A program made the translations under genes and the position numbers. Shown in pieces: positions 46,301-60,539 of a stretch of DNA of 64,000 nucleotides (positions within the stretch are counted from its first letter, which is position 1; every line of letters begins with the position of its first letter). Location of the stretch: assembly GCA_030141605.1 (NCBI GenBank), contig JAQGDQ010000042.1, forward strand, positions 868,001 through 932,000, read 5' to 3'. This DNA comes from Tubiluchus corallicola. Lineage: Eukaryota > Priapulida > Priapulimorpha > Priapulimorphida > Tubiluchidae. The notes beneath the pieces are model-generated. The model did no database searches and had not been told where the DNA came from. It was given only the letters and a program-made list of their open reading frames with translations.

Positions 46301-49300
46301 TAGTGAGAATAGAGCTATCTACTACGGCTTACAACCTTTACTTGAGGACGACCAAAATGTTCAATTAACTCTTTCTTCGGCGATAGGGTTAATATGCTCT
46401 CTGTTATTAAGTGAGGCCCGGTTAATTGAAAGGCGTCGCCGAGTTGCAATTTTTAAAATCTGTTAACCCTTGAGCTATACGTCACTTTGCGTCACGGTCT
46501 CTATACCTCAACGTATTGCTTTTGATGTTCAAGTGATAAATAATGTTACAATAGCATAAATTTTGCTTTTCATAGAGACACAGAAAAGAGTAGCAACAGT
46601 GCGCATGCGTTTAAATGAACCGATAATGGGAGATAATTTGATGTTAAACAGAAAGATCGAATCAGTCCCTTCTAATTTATTTCGAATCATTTTCAAAGAA
46701 TTGCCTCGATTTTTGTAAATCTCTAGTTGCTCCTGTACGAAGTAGCTTCTCTCAGAAACATTTCTCACCATAGTCTTTTTTGCTTCGTATACGTCTAGGT
46801 AAAACACATTCTGCTGCTAATTTGTGGTCAATCATTAAATAAATAAATGGTCATGCTGTTTATATTCGTACCATAATTATCTTATTTTTTAATATTTACT
46901 CGAAATACCACGCGATTTAAAAATAGTTTGGAGATTCTATTACAGCATGCTGGTTTGTAGTGTCCAATGTTTTTGCTTCGAGAAATTCATCCATTGATGT
47001 TAAAAGATAAGATTTTGTCAGTTAGCGTGTTTTTATTTACATTTTGGCCGCATTTGTGTCTTTTCAAACAGCTGTTACAACTACCTCGTAATTAAAATGA
47101 CCATGTTACATTACTTACATTACTATTTAATTTTAAGTAAAACTTGGTAATTGTATATGCAGATGCCAATTCAGAACATAAACAAAACTGAACACGTACA
47201 TCGCGTTAATAACTTCACTCATTTGTTATGATCAATGCTATAATAATTATTAGTATTGTTATTTAAATAGCAGTCATGTGATAATAATATAATATTATAA
47301 TGGCACATTCTTGGAACGGAGACACTATTAATACGTGTATCTATTAATGCGCAAGGACATTATTTTGTAAAGCAAAACACAACGCAAAGTAGTTTTCAGA
47401 CTTTCGTAGTTATTTAGTTTTTGATCTTTATTCTTAGCGTCATCAGAGATTAGCATTTAAATAACGTTTAAGGATTAACAAACATGTTCACCATTGAACA
47501 CATTTTGTTTTTAATATGACAGGCGAGTACATCGATGCAGGGCACGAAAATTTCATTGTGCTTTACTAACTGAATTAAATCATCAGTCATATTTACAAAC
47601 TTGACGCTATAATTGGTGCTAATATTTTGTACTTAAGCAAATTATTATCCTAAAAGCACTCCAAAGTGATGGGTGTAAACCATAAAATAGCCTTCTAAGG
47701 TAACAATAGTTGCCGTGGGCTTTTCTGTAAGCTTTTAAATTCTTATATATTTTCTGTTTTAGTTTATCACGGGTTGCCATCTCTGTGTACAAAACATACC
47801 TGTATACGCTCACAGTCGAGTGATCCTAATCATCTAATCTAACCTATGCCGACAAAGCTTACCTGTCCCATTTAGTTTAAATCAAACTGTAAATATATTA
47901 GCGGGCGAATACTTTGAAAATTAAAACATCATAAGTGGCCTTGCCAGTTTTCGTTTTGAAAAAAATTGTTTATTTACTTAAAAAAGATAATATGAAGAAG
48001 AGAATTAAAAAATAAAAAAGTAATCAAATAAATAAAGTAGTAATTTAAAAAGTAGTAAAGTTAACGAATAAGTAAAAAAAGAAAAAGTAGTCATCGTTGT
48101 TACTCAGTGCTATAAACGGATAGCAGAAATACATAACACATGTTGTAATGCTGTAATTACAAAAACTGTCTTTGTTTAGAACTTAAATACAAATTTAAAA
48201 CGCAAAATTTTAAAATGCAGATCTAGTACAGAGGATGCATATCGATATGGTACAAAAGATTAAGTATTAGTTTCTCAACGTGTCTAGGTTGTAACGAAAT
48301 TTTAAGATCAGTAACTGTATAATTCTTGTAGGAGATCAGCCATGTCCTACCTTGCTTCGCACCTGTCTATCATTGATAATAAACCTATGATTAGTCAATT
48401 AGGAATAATTACATAGATTTGGAAATAATAGCGTACTGACTTTATGCTCCCATAGGTTATTATTCTACTAACAGCCCGCATGAGCCCTGTTCTAAAACAA
48501 TAAAATGGGGAAGTCCATACTAACAAGTTAATAATAGCGTTGTGCCGAGTTAATCTAACAGAGAAAAGCAACGCTAAAACAGAAGACGCGTTATGGTGGT
48601 TACGTTTATCAGCGTTATGAGTTCAGATTTTAGCCGATGAATAGTCATTAGCCGTAGAAATAAATTGTGCAAAATATTACATTTTAATTAATTGTAAAAT
48701 ATTGAAAATTTTTGTCCCTATAAATCGAATTTGTTCTCATAGTGACGTTAGGGTCATCTGCATACGCTACGTCTAATAAAAAATTTTGTGCTAACAAAGC
48801 ATTAAATTTCATATTTTGAAGCTCGTTCATTCAATAATCAACAGCTAGTTACAAAACGAACTGCAATCAAGAGGATTTTAATTCAGCGCGCGTCTTTATG
48901 TAATGTCAAATAGCGACCATTATTAACCCTTTGTGAATTACGCATACTTAACTAATTACCGAATTAACAATCTCCAATTATTATTCTTAAGTGTTGATGA
49001 CCTAAAAAAGTACAAGCTATGTGTGGCTATCATGAATAAGCGCCCATCCCACCAAGTCCAGTCTGACGCCAGTCGAATAAAAGGACGGGGCGAGCTTAAA
49101 TGAAATCCCACGCACGGGCGCACAGGTATTTGTCCCAAACAGCAAATAATTTCTCTAGTCCTTTCATAAGGAATAAGCTGCCTCAACTTTTAAAAGTACA
49201 ATTGCCGCAGCATACAAAGCTATGCTAATCTTTTTTCGTTTGTCTCTCTCACAAATGGCAAATTTTGCTGCCCTGGCTACTAGAAGAAACTTAATTTTGA

Positions 49301-52300
49301 AATTTTGAGTTTGAAATTTAATCAGTAAGATAAGAATACTTTCTTAGCCCGCTTTTATCTTTCTTGTGAGGTCATCTGCATTACCACGATTTTGCTATTT
49401 CAAGATCAGTCTCTTTTTCCATCTTTTTTTTACACTCAAAAAGTTTAAATATTTTTCGTCAAGCATAGAATGTCAAGGAAAATCAAGGATTTTATGCAAA
49501 CGCAAAGGCAAAATATATAGGAAGGTGTCCGCTCTTTGTAGGATAGCTTCAAGCAAATCACTATACTATATTTGTGAAATTAAACAAAATGATCTTAAAC
49601 GATGACAATTATTATTGTAATTTGAACCCACACCCAATAATACCTTTTGCTAATGTTAAACAACTTTATTTAAATTGAGTTGATAAAAGAACAAACTTTC
49701 TCTAACATTGTGTTGCTAATTCGCTATGCATATTATGAGCAACTTTATTGTACAAATTATCCCATGGAATTAGTCATAATGCTAAATTGCATCAGTTGAT
49801 CCATACATATTTGACCAGTTACGCTACACAGCTCTTGTTTACGGATTAATGGGCATCCTAGATTGAAAAAGCATTTAAAAATCTTTCAGTGAAGAAGTTT
49901 TTATATATTTATGGTATGAAGATTTCTCACTTCATGATGTGAATAACAACAAGAGAAAGAGAAACGGCCGAGAGAAAAAAAGACAGGAAAGGAGGGGAGA
50001 GGGAGGGAGAGCAAATGTAGAGGACTATAATGTGAGTGATATCTATATTAACTTCTTGCCCAGAATTTGGTGAAATAAAAAACTTTTGCCAACTTTTATC
50101 ACAGTTAGCTAGAAAAACCTCGCACAGTGCTATCTGCTGTTCATTTTTGGTAACAAAATCGTAAAATTAACTCCATTTTGTTTAGTATTATTATTATTAA
50201 AACATTTTAATGAACAAATAGAATAGAAAGGTGGCGGCATCTATTGCATTTGGTGGAGGGGGGCTGAAATTCGGCTTAAAATTGACAAGGAATACTCGTT
50301 TAGATTGAATTTTAGCTGACTTGTCTGAATTGATAATGTTAATCATAAATAACATCAATCTATATCATTTATGCTTCGTTATTGACATTTTGGTAAAAAA
50401 ATCACACCAAAGACCGTACACTGTACAGTGCCAACACTAAAGATAAAAATAGGCCTAGTTAGATGTAGCCTATCGTCATATTGCTTTTCCTTTCACTTAA
50501 AAAGCCTTTCTATGTAGTGTAATATCCCTGGATACGCTTTTTATTCACTCTTTTAAAACAGGTGTATAGGCTTTTAATTCTTTGTAACATCAAGACAAAG
50601 AGTAATGCGTTAGATTAATACAGGCGCTCTCTGATAAATAAATAAAACAGGAAATACTGAGTACATGTTGAAAGGCGGTCACGCGTTGGATTAGTATAAA
50701 ATAAAAGCTACTATTTATTATTAATACATTTTTCCGCGGGGCAAAAAGAGTGACTTCTAATAGTGACTCACTTACATTGAGGGGGTACGCTAGAGGAAAA
50801 GGAAAGGAGTAATAACAGTTTACTGGGTATGTAGTGAGGAATCTAGCGTTTTCTGTATCTTAAAGTAAAGCAAAGCAAAGTAAAAGCGTGCTTTGACTCG
50901 ATTGTTTACATAAAAATACGAGCAATAATGCTCCTTATCGGCTCTAATTAAGGTAAAATCTATATCCCTACATAAAGTCCTAGTTAATACACATTAACAT
51001 ACAGGTGTATAAAGACTGTTTAATGCATACATATATTTGATGATGCACTCGTATTGATCACTTATAATAGACAATACTGCCAGGTTAATGACTGGTTTCA
51101 CATAAAATAATAAAAAATAGTTTGTCGCTAAAATATTTACATAAGCAAGTTCTATCTCCCACTCATACTTTATTTTTTGAACGTATTCTATTCTCTACCA
51201 GAATTCTGCCTGTTCCACAGTAATGGGCCTTTGTATCTTAAAGCAATATTTCTTGCAAAAGTATCGATGTCATCATTAATAGCATCATGCACTTTATGTT
51301 ATAGTCTCAATAACAGTATTTGTATTAAGGTGAAATTATGAAATATTGTTGCTTGTAATATTTCAAATGTCATTTTGATGCTTAGCAAAGATATTGGGTT
51401 AAAAACCCACTGGGCATTTTCGCAGCTTTTAGACTAAAGCAACCAATACAGCATTGACAATGTTATTGAAATTCTATACAAATCCACGCTAACTGAAATT
51501 AAATCTCTCGAAACACTATAACGTGTTTTTATACCCTTAACAAAATGATTACAGCATTGTTAAATCCCTCTACTCAAGACTTCTGAGGAGGCATTATTAA
51601 ACTTGTAAAATCAAGCAATAAATTAAACAAGATTTTGTGAATTAGAAGATTTTTACTAGAAATTATAAAACAATTAGAATTTGGTTTATTATCATTTTTA
51701 TAGTTAATTTGCAGTCTCAAAATTTTTAATATCATAATTTTGAGGATAATGATTTTTTTGTAGTGTACTCGACTCTTAAACGCTTAAACTTCAATTGTTT
51801 ATTGTGTGTTATTACTAATGATGTAAATTTTAATATTTTTTATTCTTATAATAAATGACACCCTTAATTCTGGTTTGTATAATTTTATCTTGCCTTATAA
51901 GGGTGTGCAAACAGTCGTGGTTTGTTTTTGTTGTATAAAAATTTAGCGGTACCGTTAAAGACCCATCTGCCAAAATTAAATTTTTATTGTTTTAAAACAG
52001 AGATTGTCATTATACAATAAATATTTTCCACCCTGGCTTGATTGTTAAAATTAAAATGCACTTTTAAAGACAAACGCAGATGATTGGTGCAGAACATGCG
52101 TACGACTTACGACTCTTACGACGTCTGTCTAGTGGTTTGAGCTGCAACTGCTATGTGTTGCCATGGCACTGTGTCGCAACTTTAGGTCTGTGTAATGCAA
52201 TGCAATATCTTATTTTTGTTTGAAAATAAATTTTAAAGGAGCCTGCTTCATGAGGGAAAACTGAAATGCCATGCACATGTGCTACACAGCAGCAGCCCGC

Positions 52301-52498
52301 AAGTCAGAAGGGAGTTTTACACTTGTTACATAAGGTTTGAAATACTTTAGAATATTAAAATTAAAATAGATTAGTTTACTAATCTAAATTCACATGGTGT
52401 AAATATTGTCAGTATCTACGCCATTGTTAGCTCTATTAGCTTGCTAAGAAAAAAAGAGAATGCATTTAGTGTAACAAAAATGCTGCAACATTTCTTCT

Positions 52499-52721
52499 TA
52501 AGCAGCGCTTACCTAGCATCCAGTATGCGTATGCGTTATGCTTTATCCACCTGCGGAATAGCTGCAGAACAAAAATGAATAGGAAATAGCTGCAGAACAA
52601 AAAATAACGCATAACTCAAGTCTGATAAACGGGTGCATAAGAAAACAATATAAACCGATTTTATCTATTCCGCATCCACATAACGCATACGCGTTCCGTA
52701 AATGCTAGGTAAATGCCACTT
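52499..52721. mobile_element. MITE-like element (family 3), complete copy
   Basis: The left end CTTACCTAGCATCC followed by GTATGCGTATGCGTTATG is the inverted complement of the right end CATAACGCATACGCGTTCC followed by ATGCTAGGTAAATGCC. Length is about 220 bp and it is non-coding. It lies about 200 bp downstream of the candidate distal leader exon. Confidence 0.8.
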
Positions 52722-52933
52722 AACTGAGTTGCTTGTATGATTCTATGCAAGTTCCTCATGCTACATTTAGTTATTATTGCATATCGCCCTGCGCTGTTTT
52801 AGACAACAATAACAAAAAAAAACTGATCAAGTTAAACTTCAATTATCTTTGTACAATTTACGCGCAATGATAACAAGATTAATGTATTAGACGCTCATGT
52901 GTGAAATCAGAGTAATGTAAAAGTGAAACTTAC

Positions 52934-53019
52934 TGTGGATAATCGAACTGTTGCTTGATTTTCCGCGGATCTGGCCTCACTGCGCTTTAGACTGCATCAC
53001 GCTGGTCTGAACCTTCACT
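52934..53019 (-). ncRNA. Candidate distal 5' untranslated exon of Pax6
   Basis: On the minus strand a CTCAGTG initiator-like start about 30 nt below a TATAAAAT box opens an 86-nt GC-richer stretch. It ends at CACA/GTAAGT, a consensus donor. It contains one short upstream reading frame (ATG at 52997, MQSKAQ, stop at 52977). The position and strand would suit a leader exon splicing to the acceptor at 33613, an intron of about 19 kb. This is a leader of the mRNA, not a separate RNA gene, and no coding link is visible. It could belong to another transcript. Confidence 0.4.
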
Positions 53020-53040
53020 GAGTTGACTTGCACACGGGCA

Positions 53041-53194
53041 ATTTTATACTACATCAATCTACGTAAACTCATATGTCACATCAACTCCTTCATGAAACCC
53101 GCTTCGGCTTCCTCTCTGCATGGCGTCATCTTCTGCCAATCAGCTGCTTAGCTTTGCATCCCAGCGGGACGGACAGGCGGACATTTTCACCAAT
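53041..53194 (-). promoter_or_regulatory. Candidate distal promoter (TATA plus CCAAT boxes)
   Basis: TATAAAAT lies on the minus strand at 53048-53041. Two CCAAT pentamers lie upstream (53136-53140 and 53190-53194, read on the plus strand) within a GC-richer patch that also has a CAGCTG E-box at 53141-53146. The spacing to the initiator-like CTCAGTG is about 30 nt, as expected for a TATA promoter. The 76-codon plus-strand open frame over the same patch (53120-53350) has no recognisable product. Confidence 0.42.
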
Positions 53195-54954
53195 CCGAGG
53201 CGATTTATGCTAAGTATCTGGGCGGTGATAAAAAGAGACTGCGTTCGGTTCTGGTGCCTCGAGAAATTCAGTGATTCTGCGGAAAATGTGCTTAATGAGC
53301 TTGTTAATTTATTAAGAAAGGCAAGCTCCAATCTGGCATTTCAATTATAATTGGTTTGACTTAATAGTAAGCAATTATGCGCACTGCTGTTATTGCTGGT
53401 ACCATGGGGGTTATCGTAATCATAATTTATATTCACATCATTTAGTCGTAACTGTTATTGTTATCACTCATATAGTTTTAAATGTGTGGCTTCACAGTTT
53501 TACAGTTCACATGTTCATATTTGTTTGTTTATCTCTTACCTGATTGGTTTGTCAACTGGACAGTGCGTCACGTACCAGCCAGTCAGTCAGTCTGTCGGTT
53601 CGTCTGCCTGTCTAGTGGTTTGCTGGTTCTTTATGTGCTTGTTCAATTGTTCTTCATCATCATCATTATCATCACCGTCGCCATTATGGCCATCGTCATT
53701 GTCATCATCTGATCATCGTCAACGTCATTATCACCGTCATCGTTATTGTTATCGTCATCATCATAATCTTCTTCATTATTATTTTTTTCGCTTATCAGCC
53801 CGTTTGTTTGTTTGTTTGTTACAATTTGCATAAATCAGTACTTCTGAAATGAGAACAGTTTTTTAATATTTGAGTGAACTCCAAGCTGCGATAATTTGTG
53901 GTAAGAATTATTTTCACTAATTTCCTAAAATTATCGTAACTATTTACAATTATATAATTTTTGCTGTAAGTTTTGCCAATACCAATATTTTAAGCTAGCT
54001 GCCAAAAACCTTGAATACATAATTTTTCATTAATATCTATTTTGTTGTACATGTATTGGGGAAATGCTAAGGCAGAAATGCATAGGCATGGACTAGTGTT
54101 GCATATGGGTAAAACGTCACTCTCAATGACAATAATACATTCTCTAACAAATCGCGTTAGTTTGGGCCAGAGAAAATTGCTGTAAATGCCAATGCCAATT
54201 TCCTAAATCGTTCAAACATATTTGCATATATCGAGGAGACACGTCTTCTTACAGTTTTCTTTAAACTCAGTCAGTTGTGATACATATTCATCAATCAGAA
54301 AGCGAATCTGCATAATTACATTTAAAGCTGGATACCGTGGCATGATAACAAGCATGCTAATATTTTCCTCATTGTCTTTATGATACATTGTGAGCGTTAT
54401 TACTGGAGATGTTACTCGCGGCTTCCTATTATCCATGTCGCACCGGATTTCCGTCGCTTCGATGCACTTGCGTTTGCAGTCACATTACTATGGAAATCAA
54501 CTTTGTTCCTACTGCCTTGAAGGGTCTTCCCACTCAAGCTCAACAGTATAATAAGTCTGACATAAAGGCAGAAACGCAAATATATAACACTAATTAATAT
54601 TATTAGTAGTTAATTAAGAAATCCTAATTCATCATGTATGCTTGGCAGTAAATGAGTCTATCGCACTGCCACGAGTAATATAAAAAAGTGTCTGAATTTT
54701 TGTCTAGGACATGTATTGTGTTTAGTGCAAATGTTGTTACTGCTGTTTATTTAGTTTCGCCGTCGTCGTTGTTATTGTTGTTGGGGTGGCCGTTCTCATC
54801 GACTTCACAGTCGTTATTTTGTTTTTATTTCCTTCTTTTTCTCTTTTAGTGCGGTTTATACGGGCATTAGTAGACTGGTTTTAGAAAAGTTTGATATGAC
54901 TTTATATTTCAAAAGTCATTAGCTCCAGTTAGTGCATGAAGACTTAAATTACTC

Positions 54955-55390
54955 AGAATGACTTCGCGTGGTTGCCCGGAAGGCAGAAGGTTTTTGGTTC
55001 GCGTCCAATTGGAGGTGGAAAATTTTAAAGACTTTCCAAGTTGGTGTTGCTTTCGTGCGTTTCTATGATTAATTGTTAAAAAGGAATAATTTTAAAAATG
55101 TAAGGTATGTACAACAATTATGTAACTAGAACTTTTAGTACAAAAGCCAAACTAAGCAAAATAAGCATTATTTCGAAAAAAGACCAAGCTGTAATAATTA
55201 TTTATTTTTTAATAATTAATGAGGTTTTTGCAACTGAAGACCTTAATTTCTGTGGCCGGTGTGAAAATAATCAAAAACACATTTTTAATAAAAAGAATTA
55301 TGATGAGGGCTTGTCTCCAAAAATCTGCAATAACTCTGTTGGTGATGCAATGCCTGGTTTCAATTCAAAAGGCCCCAGGTTACATCCTGG
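54955..55390 (+). repeat. Possible tRNA-derived SINE remnants
   Basis: GGTTCGCGTCC near 54997-55007 is close to a tRNA B-box. CCAGGTTACATCCTGG near 55376-55391 is a second, weaker B-box-like hairpin. No intact A-box or tRNA fold was found, so this is weak. Confidence 0.25.
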
Positions 55391-55881
55391 CTAAGTATTA
55401 ATTTTTTACGTGTTTTTTTTCATACGTGGTAAGTCTAATTTACTAATTTATTTAACTAATTAACCAAGAAACGGCATTTATTAGTAAAAGCTGCTCTGTA
55501 TAAAGAGAAACACTCAATGATCTTACTAATAAATGACTGTCAGACGCCTTGACTCGACTAAATGAGAATCGTTCACAAAAGATAAATCTTTGGTCACGTG
55601 ACCTGACACATAAAAGCATGAAATTGCGTTTGAGTTGAGATTATAAAGACATCATTGTAGCCACGCAGTCGCGAGTTTGATGCAGTAAAAGCTATCAAAC
55701 ATTCACTGGGCTTAAATATGCTATAATGTATATAGATGTTAATATTTTAACATCACACATCAATATATACACCAGTATTGTACTACAAAAGTTTACAATT
55801 ATACCTAAATTTCAGACTATCTTTAATCAGTTTGCGTGAAGTAAGTTACAGGTACAATTATTACCAAACACACAACAATTA

Positions 55882-56119
55882 ATAGACATAGACAATTAGA
55901 CATAGACATAAACATAGACATAGACATGGACATAAACATAGACATAGACATAGACATAGACATAGACATAGACATAGACATAGACATAGACATAGACATA
56001 GACATAGACATAGACATAGACATAGACATAGACATAGACATAGACATAGACATAGATATAGACATGGACACGGACACGGACAAGGGCACTGACACATGCA
56101 TAGACACAGACATAGACAT
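55882..56119 (+). repeat. ATAGAC hexanucleotide array
   Basis: About 30 tandem copies of ATAGAC with variant units (ATGGAC, ACGGAC, ATAAAC) at both ends. All six-frame open frames across it are repeat artefacts (Ile-Asp, Met-Ser and Val-Tyr repeats). Confidence 0.97.
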
Positions 56120-58312
56120 CTTTATTAGTCATACATACTACAAATGAGATACATGGCATTCGTCGTTTTAGCTTTGCAAAGATTAGTAAAAACGTATTAG
56201 CAACAATAAATGTAAATTAAACAACTGTAAATTAAAATTCAACTGTACATATAAATCTAAATGTATTTGAGAAACTACTGCAATTCTCAAAAGTGTTATG
56301 CTGTCATCAAATGATCATTTGGTTACTTTACTTACATAGGTACTAAATGATCAAAACAAAGCAAGTCTGCAACATCAAAATACGTCTCAAAGCAAGAATA
56401 TCTTCCCAAAATAAAATTACTTTTAGGTTTGTAGCTAATGTTATAAGCAACGTTTTATATAATAAAGTAGGTAATTTAGTGGCATAATAAATCGTTTAAA
56501 TGTTTCAGGAGCCAAACAAATCGTTGAGTTTCATTTTATATCAAGCATGGCGGATGTGGGCATATGGACTGCGAAGCCATAATTACATAGGTTACATATG
56601 ACATCTTATTTTACAACATAACCATTTATCTATTACTTTTCAATGGGTAAACGATATACTCCGTAAGAGGGCTTAATGACATGATGATTACTATCCCTAG
56701 CTTATCACAAATCTGAACTGTCAACCGTGTAAAACTCTGATAACATTCTCGTTGTCATAGTGCGTGACAGTGGAGGGAATTGTATAGTCGTTGCAGCCAT
56801 TGTTAATGATGATTTACCGATAAGATACTCTGCTTACTGACAATAAAATATCGTTAATGTTTTACTATTGTTAGTAATACTTACATTAATGATTAAAATG
56901 TAAGGCATATTTTACATTTTATACATACTATATAAAACATAGTACATAATAATGATGTTCAATGATTAAAATCTAAGGTATGTTTTATGTTTTTTGTGAT
57001 ATTCACGTTAATAACTAAAGTTTAAGGCATATTTTGTATTTTTATTGTTTAATTTTATGCCGTTCGAAGCATTTGAAACTAAGAACGGTTGTGCCACTGC
57101 AGCCGTTGGTCAACGTCATCTACTCTGTTGCTCGATTTCTAAGAGGTCCTTTTCTGTGCTCTAAGTTGGCTTTTTAGTGCTTTGTGCCTTTTGTGCTTCA
57201 ATCATTTTACGTTATTGTACTTTTTGTGACCTGCGTGAGGCTTTTTTCCGTGTTGAAACGAAAAATAATATTCCGAAAATAATATCGGAATAAAATAATG
57301 TCCCATAAAAATAATAAAATTTAAATAATGTTATTATTTAACATTTCTTTAATATTGTGCATATTTTAATATTTACACACTGTTACTTAATCATAGCGCA
57401 TGCTGATCTGTGGTTTCTATTGTCTAATTCAATAATCAATGAGTTCAGGGGCCAAATGGACTGGACTGCGTGGCAAAATGGATCACGGTTTTAAGGCAGG
57501 CTAGGAAAGAGTCTTATTTTAGTTAAAACAGTAATAATAGACTAATAGTGACTGGTGAAGTCCAGTCTAAACCTCCAGAAAATAGGGGCGACCAGGGGAT
57601 ATGAACTTACTGTGATTACATACTGCCAGTGAGTTGAGCAAACTGTAGTACTACTGATGACGATTAGCAGCCAATACAAAACACATAGGATTGCACAGGA
57701 AAAACACAGTATTATCAAAAGTGTGGCAAATTCAGTTCCCATTACTCATTGCCGAATCATTATATAGGCTAGTATAGGCTGTAGCCTAGGGCCTGTCAAG
57801 CTTTGGTAACATTTTGTAAAAAATTTGTTTTTAACTATGATTGTGTTGAAATATGCGCTATTTTGCTAATTTGGTTTGCACTAAATAGCAAAATAGTTGT
57901 AGTTCTCTTTCTGATAAACAAAAGTAAATTTAAAATGCAATGTAAATGTCGCTAAAATATATCACGAGTAAGAAATATTCAAGACGGATGCGAGCGAATT
58001 AGAGGGTGACTCGCCTGAGAGGGGCCTATAATTTCATTAGCCTAGGCCCCCATAGGTCATAATTGGCCCTTCCTTATACGCATTTCTTACGAAAGCTATA
58101 CACGACAGATAAATAGCCCATTCTATCTAAAACAAGTAGGAAATCACACAAAACTTTATACGTAAGTACATTTATAACCAATGTTTTTATTAGTTCTTGT
58201 TTTTAATAATTGTAATGAAAATCCAATGTCAGGATATGGTTTTTATTGTGCAGACGCAATAAAAACCCAAATCCGTAGATATAAGAAATTGTTAATAAAA
58301 GGCTTTATTGTA

Positions 58313-58404
<92 letters not shown>

Positions 58405-58502
58405 CGTTATCATCATCATCATCATCATTATCATCATCATCATCATCATCATCAGTATTAGCATAATCGATATCATTATTACTAGCATGATCATCATCAT
58501 CA
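58313..58502 (+). repeat. Compound ATT then ATC microsatellite
   Basis: About 30 ATT units (58313-58403) pass directly into ATC units (58407-58502). Poly-Ile, poly-Asn and poly-Asp frames are artefacts. Confidence 0.96.
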
Positions 58503-59108
58503 CCATTAAGGTGCTTTTTCAGTCGTCTTACTGACTGCCCTAGTATCATCAGAGAGTGATCTTAGAATTTAATCGCAGTCGCTGAATACAAATTACAGTT
58601 ATTTAATTTAATTTAATTTAATGTTCCATAACACACACCGTGTCACACGCTAGAGCACCGAATTCTTACGCACGAGAGCTAGCAGGTAAGCGAGCGTACT
58701 CGTGTGGATTGGGAAGGCACTTAGCTTGATGAAATTCCGTTCATTTTCCATCACATTGCTACCCAGTTATCCGAGGTAAATATTGGATGTCAGACGGGCG
58801 TGTGTGTCCACTAGTGTGTGTGTGTGTGTGCGTGTGTGCAGTATTAGAGATGTGATGTCCATAGTCCAAGATACTAGTATTCAAGGTACATGTTGGGATA
58901 ATCCATTACGTGGGTTTGCTGTAGTTGAAAACATCGTATTCTCACAGATCTATGTATTATGGTGTCAATCTTTGCGAAAATCCAATTGACAGAGGTTCAC
59001 TTTTTTACTAGAGCACCATTGACTAATATTACAAGAGGATATAATTTAAAAATGTCATTTAGACGCTGTTGTCTTGATTGTTTCAGAAGTTTCCTTCTTA
59101 ATAATAAA

Positions 59109-59420
59109 ATACCAATAAAGAACTTTACTGGAGTTCAAAAGTCAAGAGCCGAAGTAAAAGATGGCTAGGACATCTTCTAAGATTACCAAATGAAGCACTA
59201 AGAATCGCCTTAAAGGAAGCCTTAGAACCTTGCAAAAAACCACCTGGCAAACTTAAAACAACTTGGATAAATAAAAAAATAATGTTCATCAACTTCAACC
59301 AATCTATCTTCAGGAGTAGAAGAACTGACACTGTTAGCTGCGTGGGTGGAATACTCTGATAAATGTTGATACCTCAATGCCTACAATAGGTCGAATGAGA
59401 TTTTGTAGAAGAAGAATAAA
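59109..59420 (+). pseudogene. LINE retrotransposon 3' end, copy 2 (truncated)
   Basis: The plus-strand frame reads SRSKRWLGHLLRLPNEALRI, then ALKEALEPCKKPPGKLKTTW, and stops near 59360, followed by a GTAGAAGAAGAATAAA end. It matches copy 1 (RRLRWVGHLMGLPE and RLALNEALKPAK) and is the same or a sister family. It lacks everything upstream of the terminal domain. Confidence 0.75.
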
Positions 59421-59656
59421 ATTTGAAAAATTTGGAATGATCTTTCGGTGAGAGTTACTAATACCCAGTTAGTCTGTCCAAATGACCAGCAAACTTTCTA
59501 AGAAAAGACTTAAGGCGGCAGGTTTAATCAAATAGTGTATTCACTTTTTCACAAGCATATCTGTAACGAGCCGACATTTGATGTTCTTTTTCGAAATTTT
59601 TAATTTTAATAATTCGTACTTGTAAAGAAATGCGTCATTTGCCATTTGTAATTCGG

Positions 59657-59657
<1 letters not shown>

Positions 59658-59726
<69 letters not shown>

Positions 59727-59758
59727 GTTATTATTATAATTATTATTATTATTATTAT
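59658..59758 (+). repeat. ATT microsatellite
   Basis: About 23 pure ATT units, followed by interrupted ones. This is the third long ATT array in the window. Confidence 0.95.
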
Positions 59759-60539
59759 ATAATGTTATTATGTTATATACAGTATTTATATAGTGTATAT
59801 CAGCTGTTTTGTATAAACAAACCCTAGAGGCGTGTGCAATTCAATTGCGGATTGTGATGTGTACTTAAATTAAACATCTGTACATAGGCAGGCCAACTAA
59901 GTTAACACTGGTAAATAACAGCAGTTAGTAGAAGTTTTGTAGACCATTTGAAGCCATCTCTAATGCACTGAAAATAAAAATCAGCACGATTTCACAATCA
60001 CAAATAAATTATTACATTTCACAACACGACTATTAAAGATTTGACAAATGCTCAATATTACCTGCAAATGCAACACTAACTGCCAAATCCATGACATTAA
60101 ACTTGTGAAGAATAAAGAAATAAAGAGAACTTATATGTGAAAATTAAAGGTTGCTTGTCAGATGGCTAAAGTTTTTCAAAAGACAGCATGCTTATAAGCT
60201 TTTCATTTTAACAACCAAACTCTTAGATCTATTAAGATTGAAACTGCTATATTCTTGATTAAAGTTCGGTAATAACTAACATAGAAGTATAGATTTTTTC
60301 CCTCACTTTTTATTAGCATTTTAAGGCGTACAACACAAATTTATGATAACAAATTTAGCATAATATTACTGCACTTTAGCGCATAAAATTTATTTTGCAG
60401 CAAATTTATCGCTGTTAAGCAAGCTTTGAAGCCTCTACAGGGCATAATTATTAGGACTTAGAAGCCATGTCCCTACAGGACAGAATTATTAAAGGTCCAT
60501 TTGAGTGCTAATAATATCATATTACAATCTTAAAAATAC

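Larger units (their letters stand above)
33613..52933. other. Distal first intron or upstream DNA of Pax6
   Basis: About 19 kb without a recognisable protein gene. It contains the family 4 MITE (34146-34447), the island at 37383-37467, a short tandem repeat (39985-40110), a CRE plus CCAAT pair (43343-43365), GC-richer patches at 44430-44760, 46140-46500 and 49020-49200, and the family 3 MITE (52499-52721). The open frames at 39417-39704 and 44435-44758 (95 and 107 codons) show no known domains. Confidence 0.7.

Noticed and set aside
54955-55390. Intact tRNA genes
   Set aside because: Only B-box-like fragments are visible. No complete cloverleaf with A-box and acceptor stem could be formed by eye.
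55823-56159. Regular ATAGAC array as a CRISPR or a repeat protein
   Set aside because: The 6-bp period without spacers and the eukaryotic context make this a simple hexanucleotide microsatellite.
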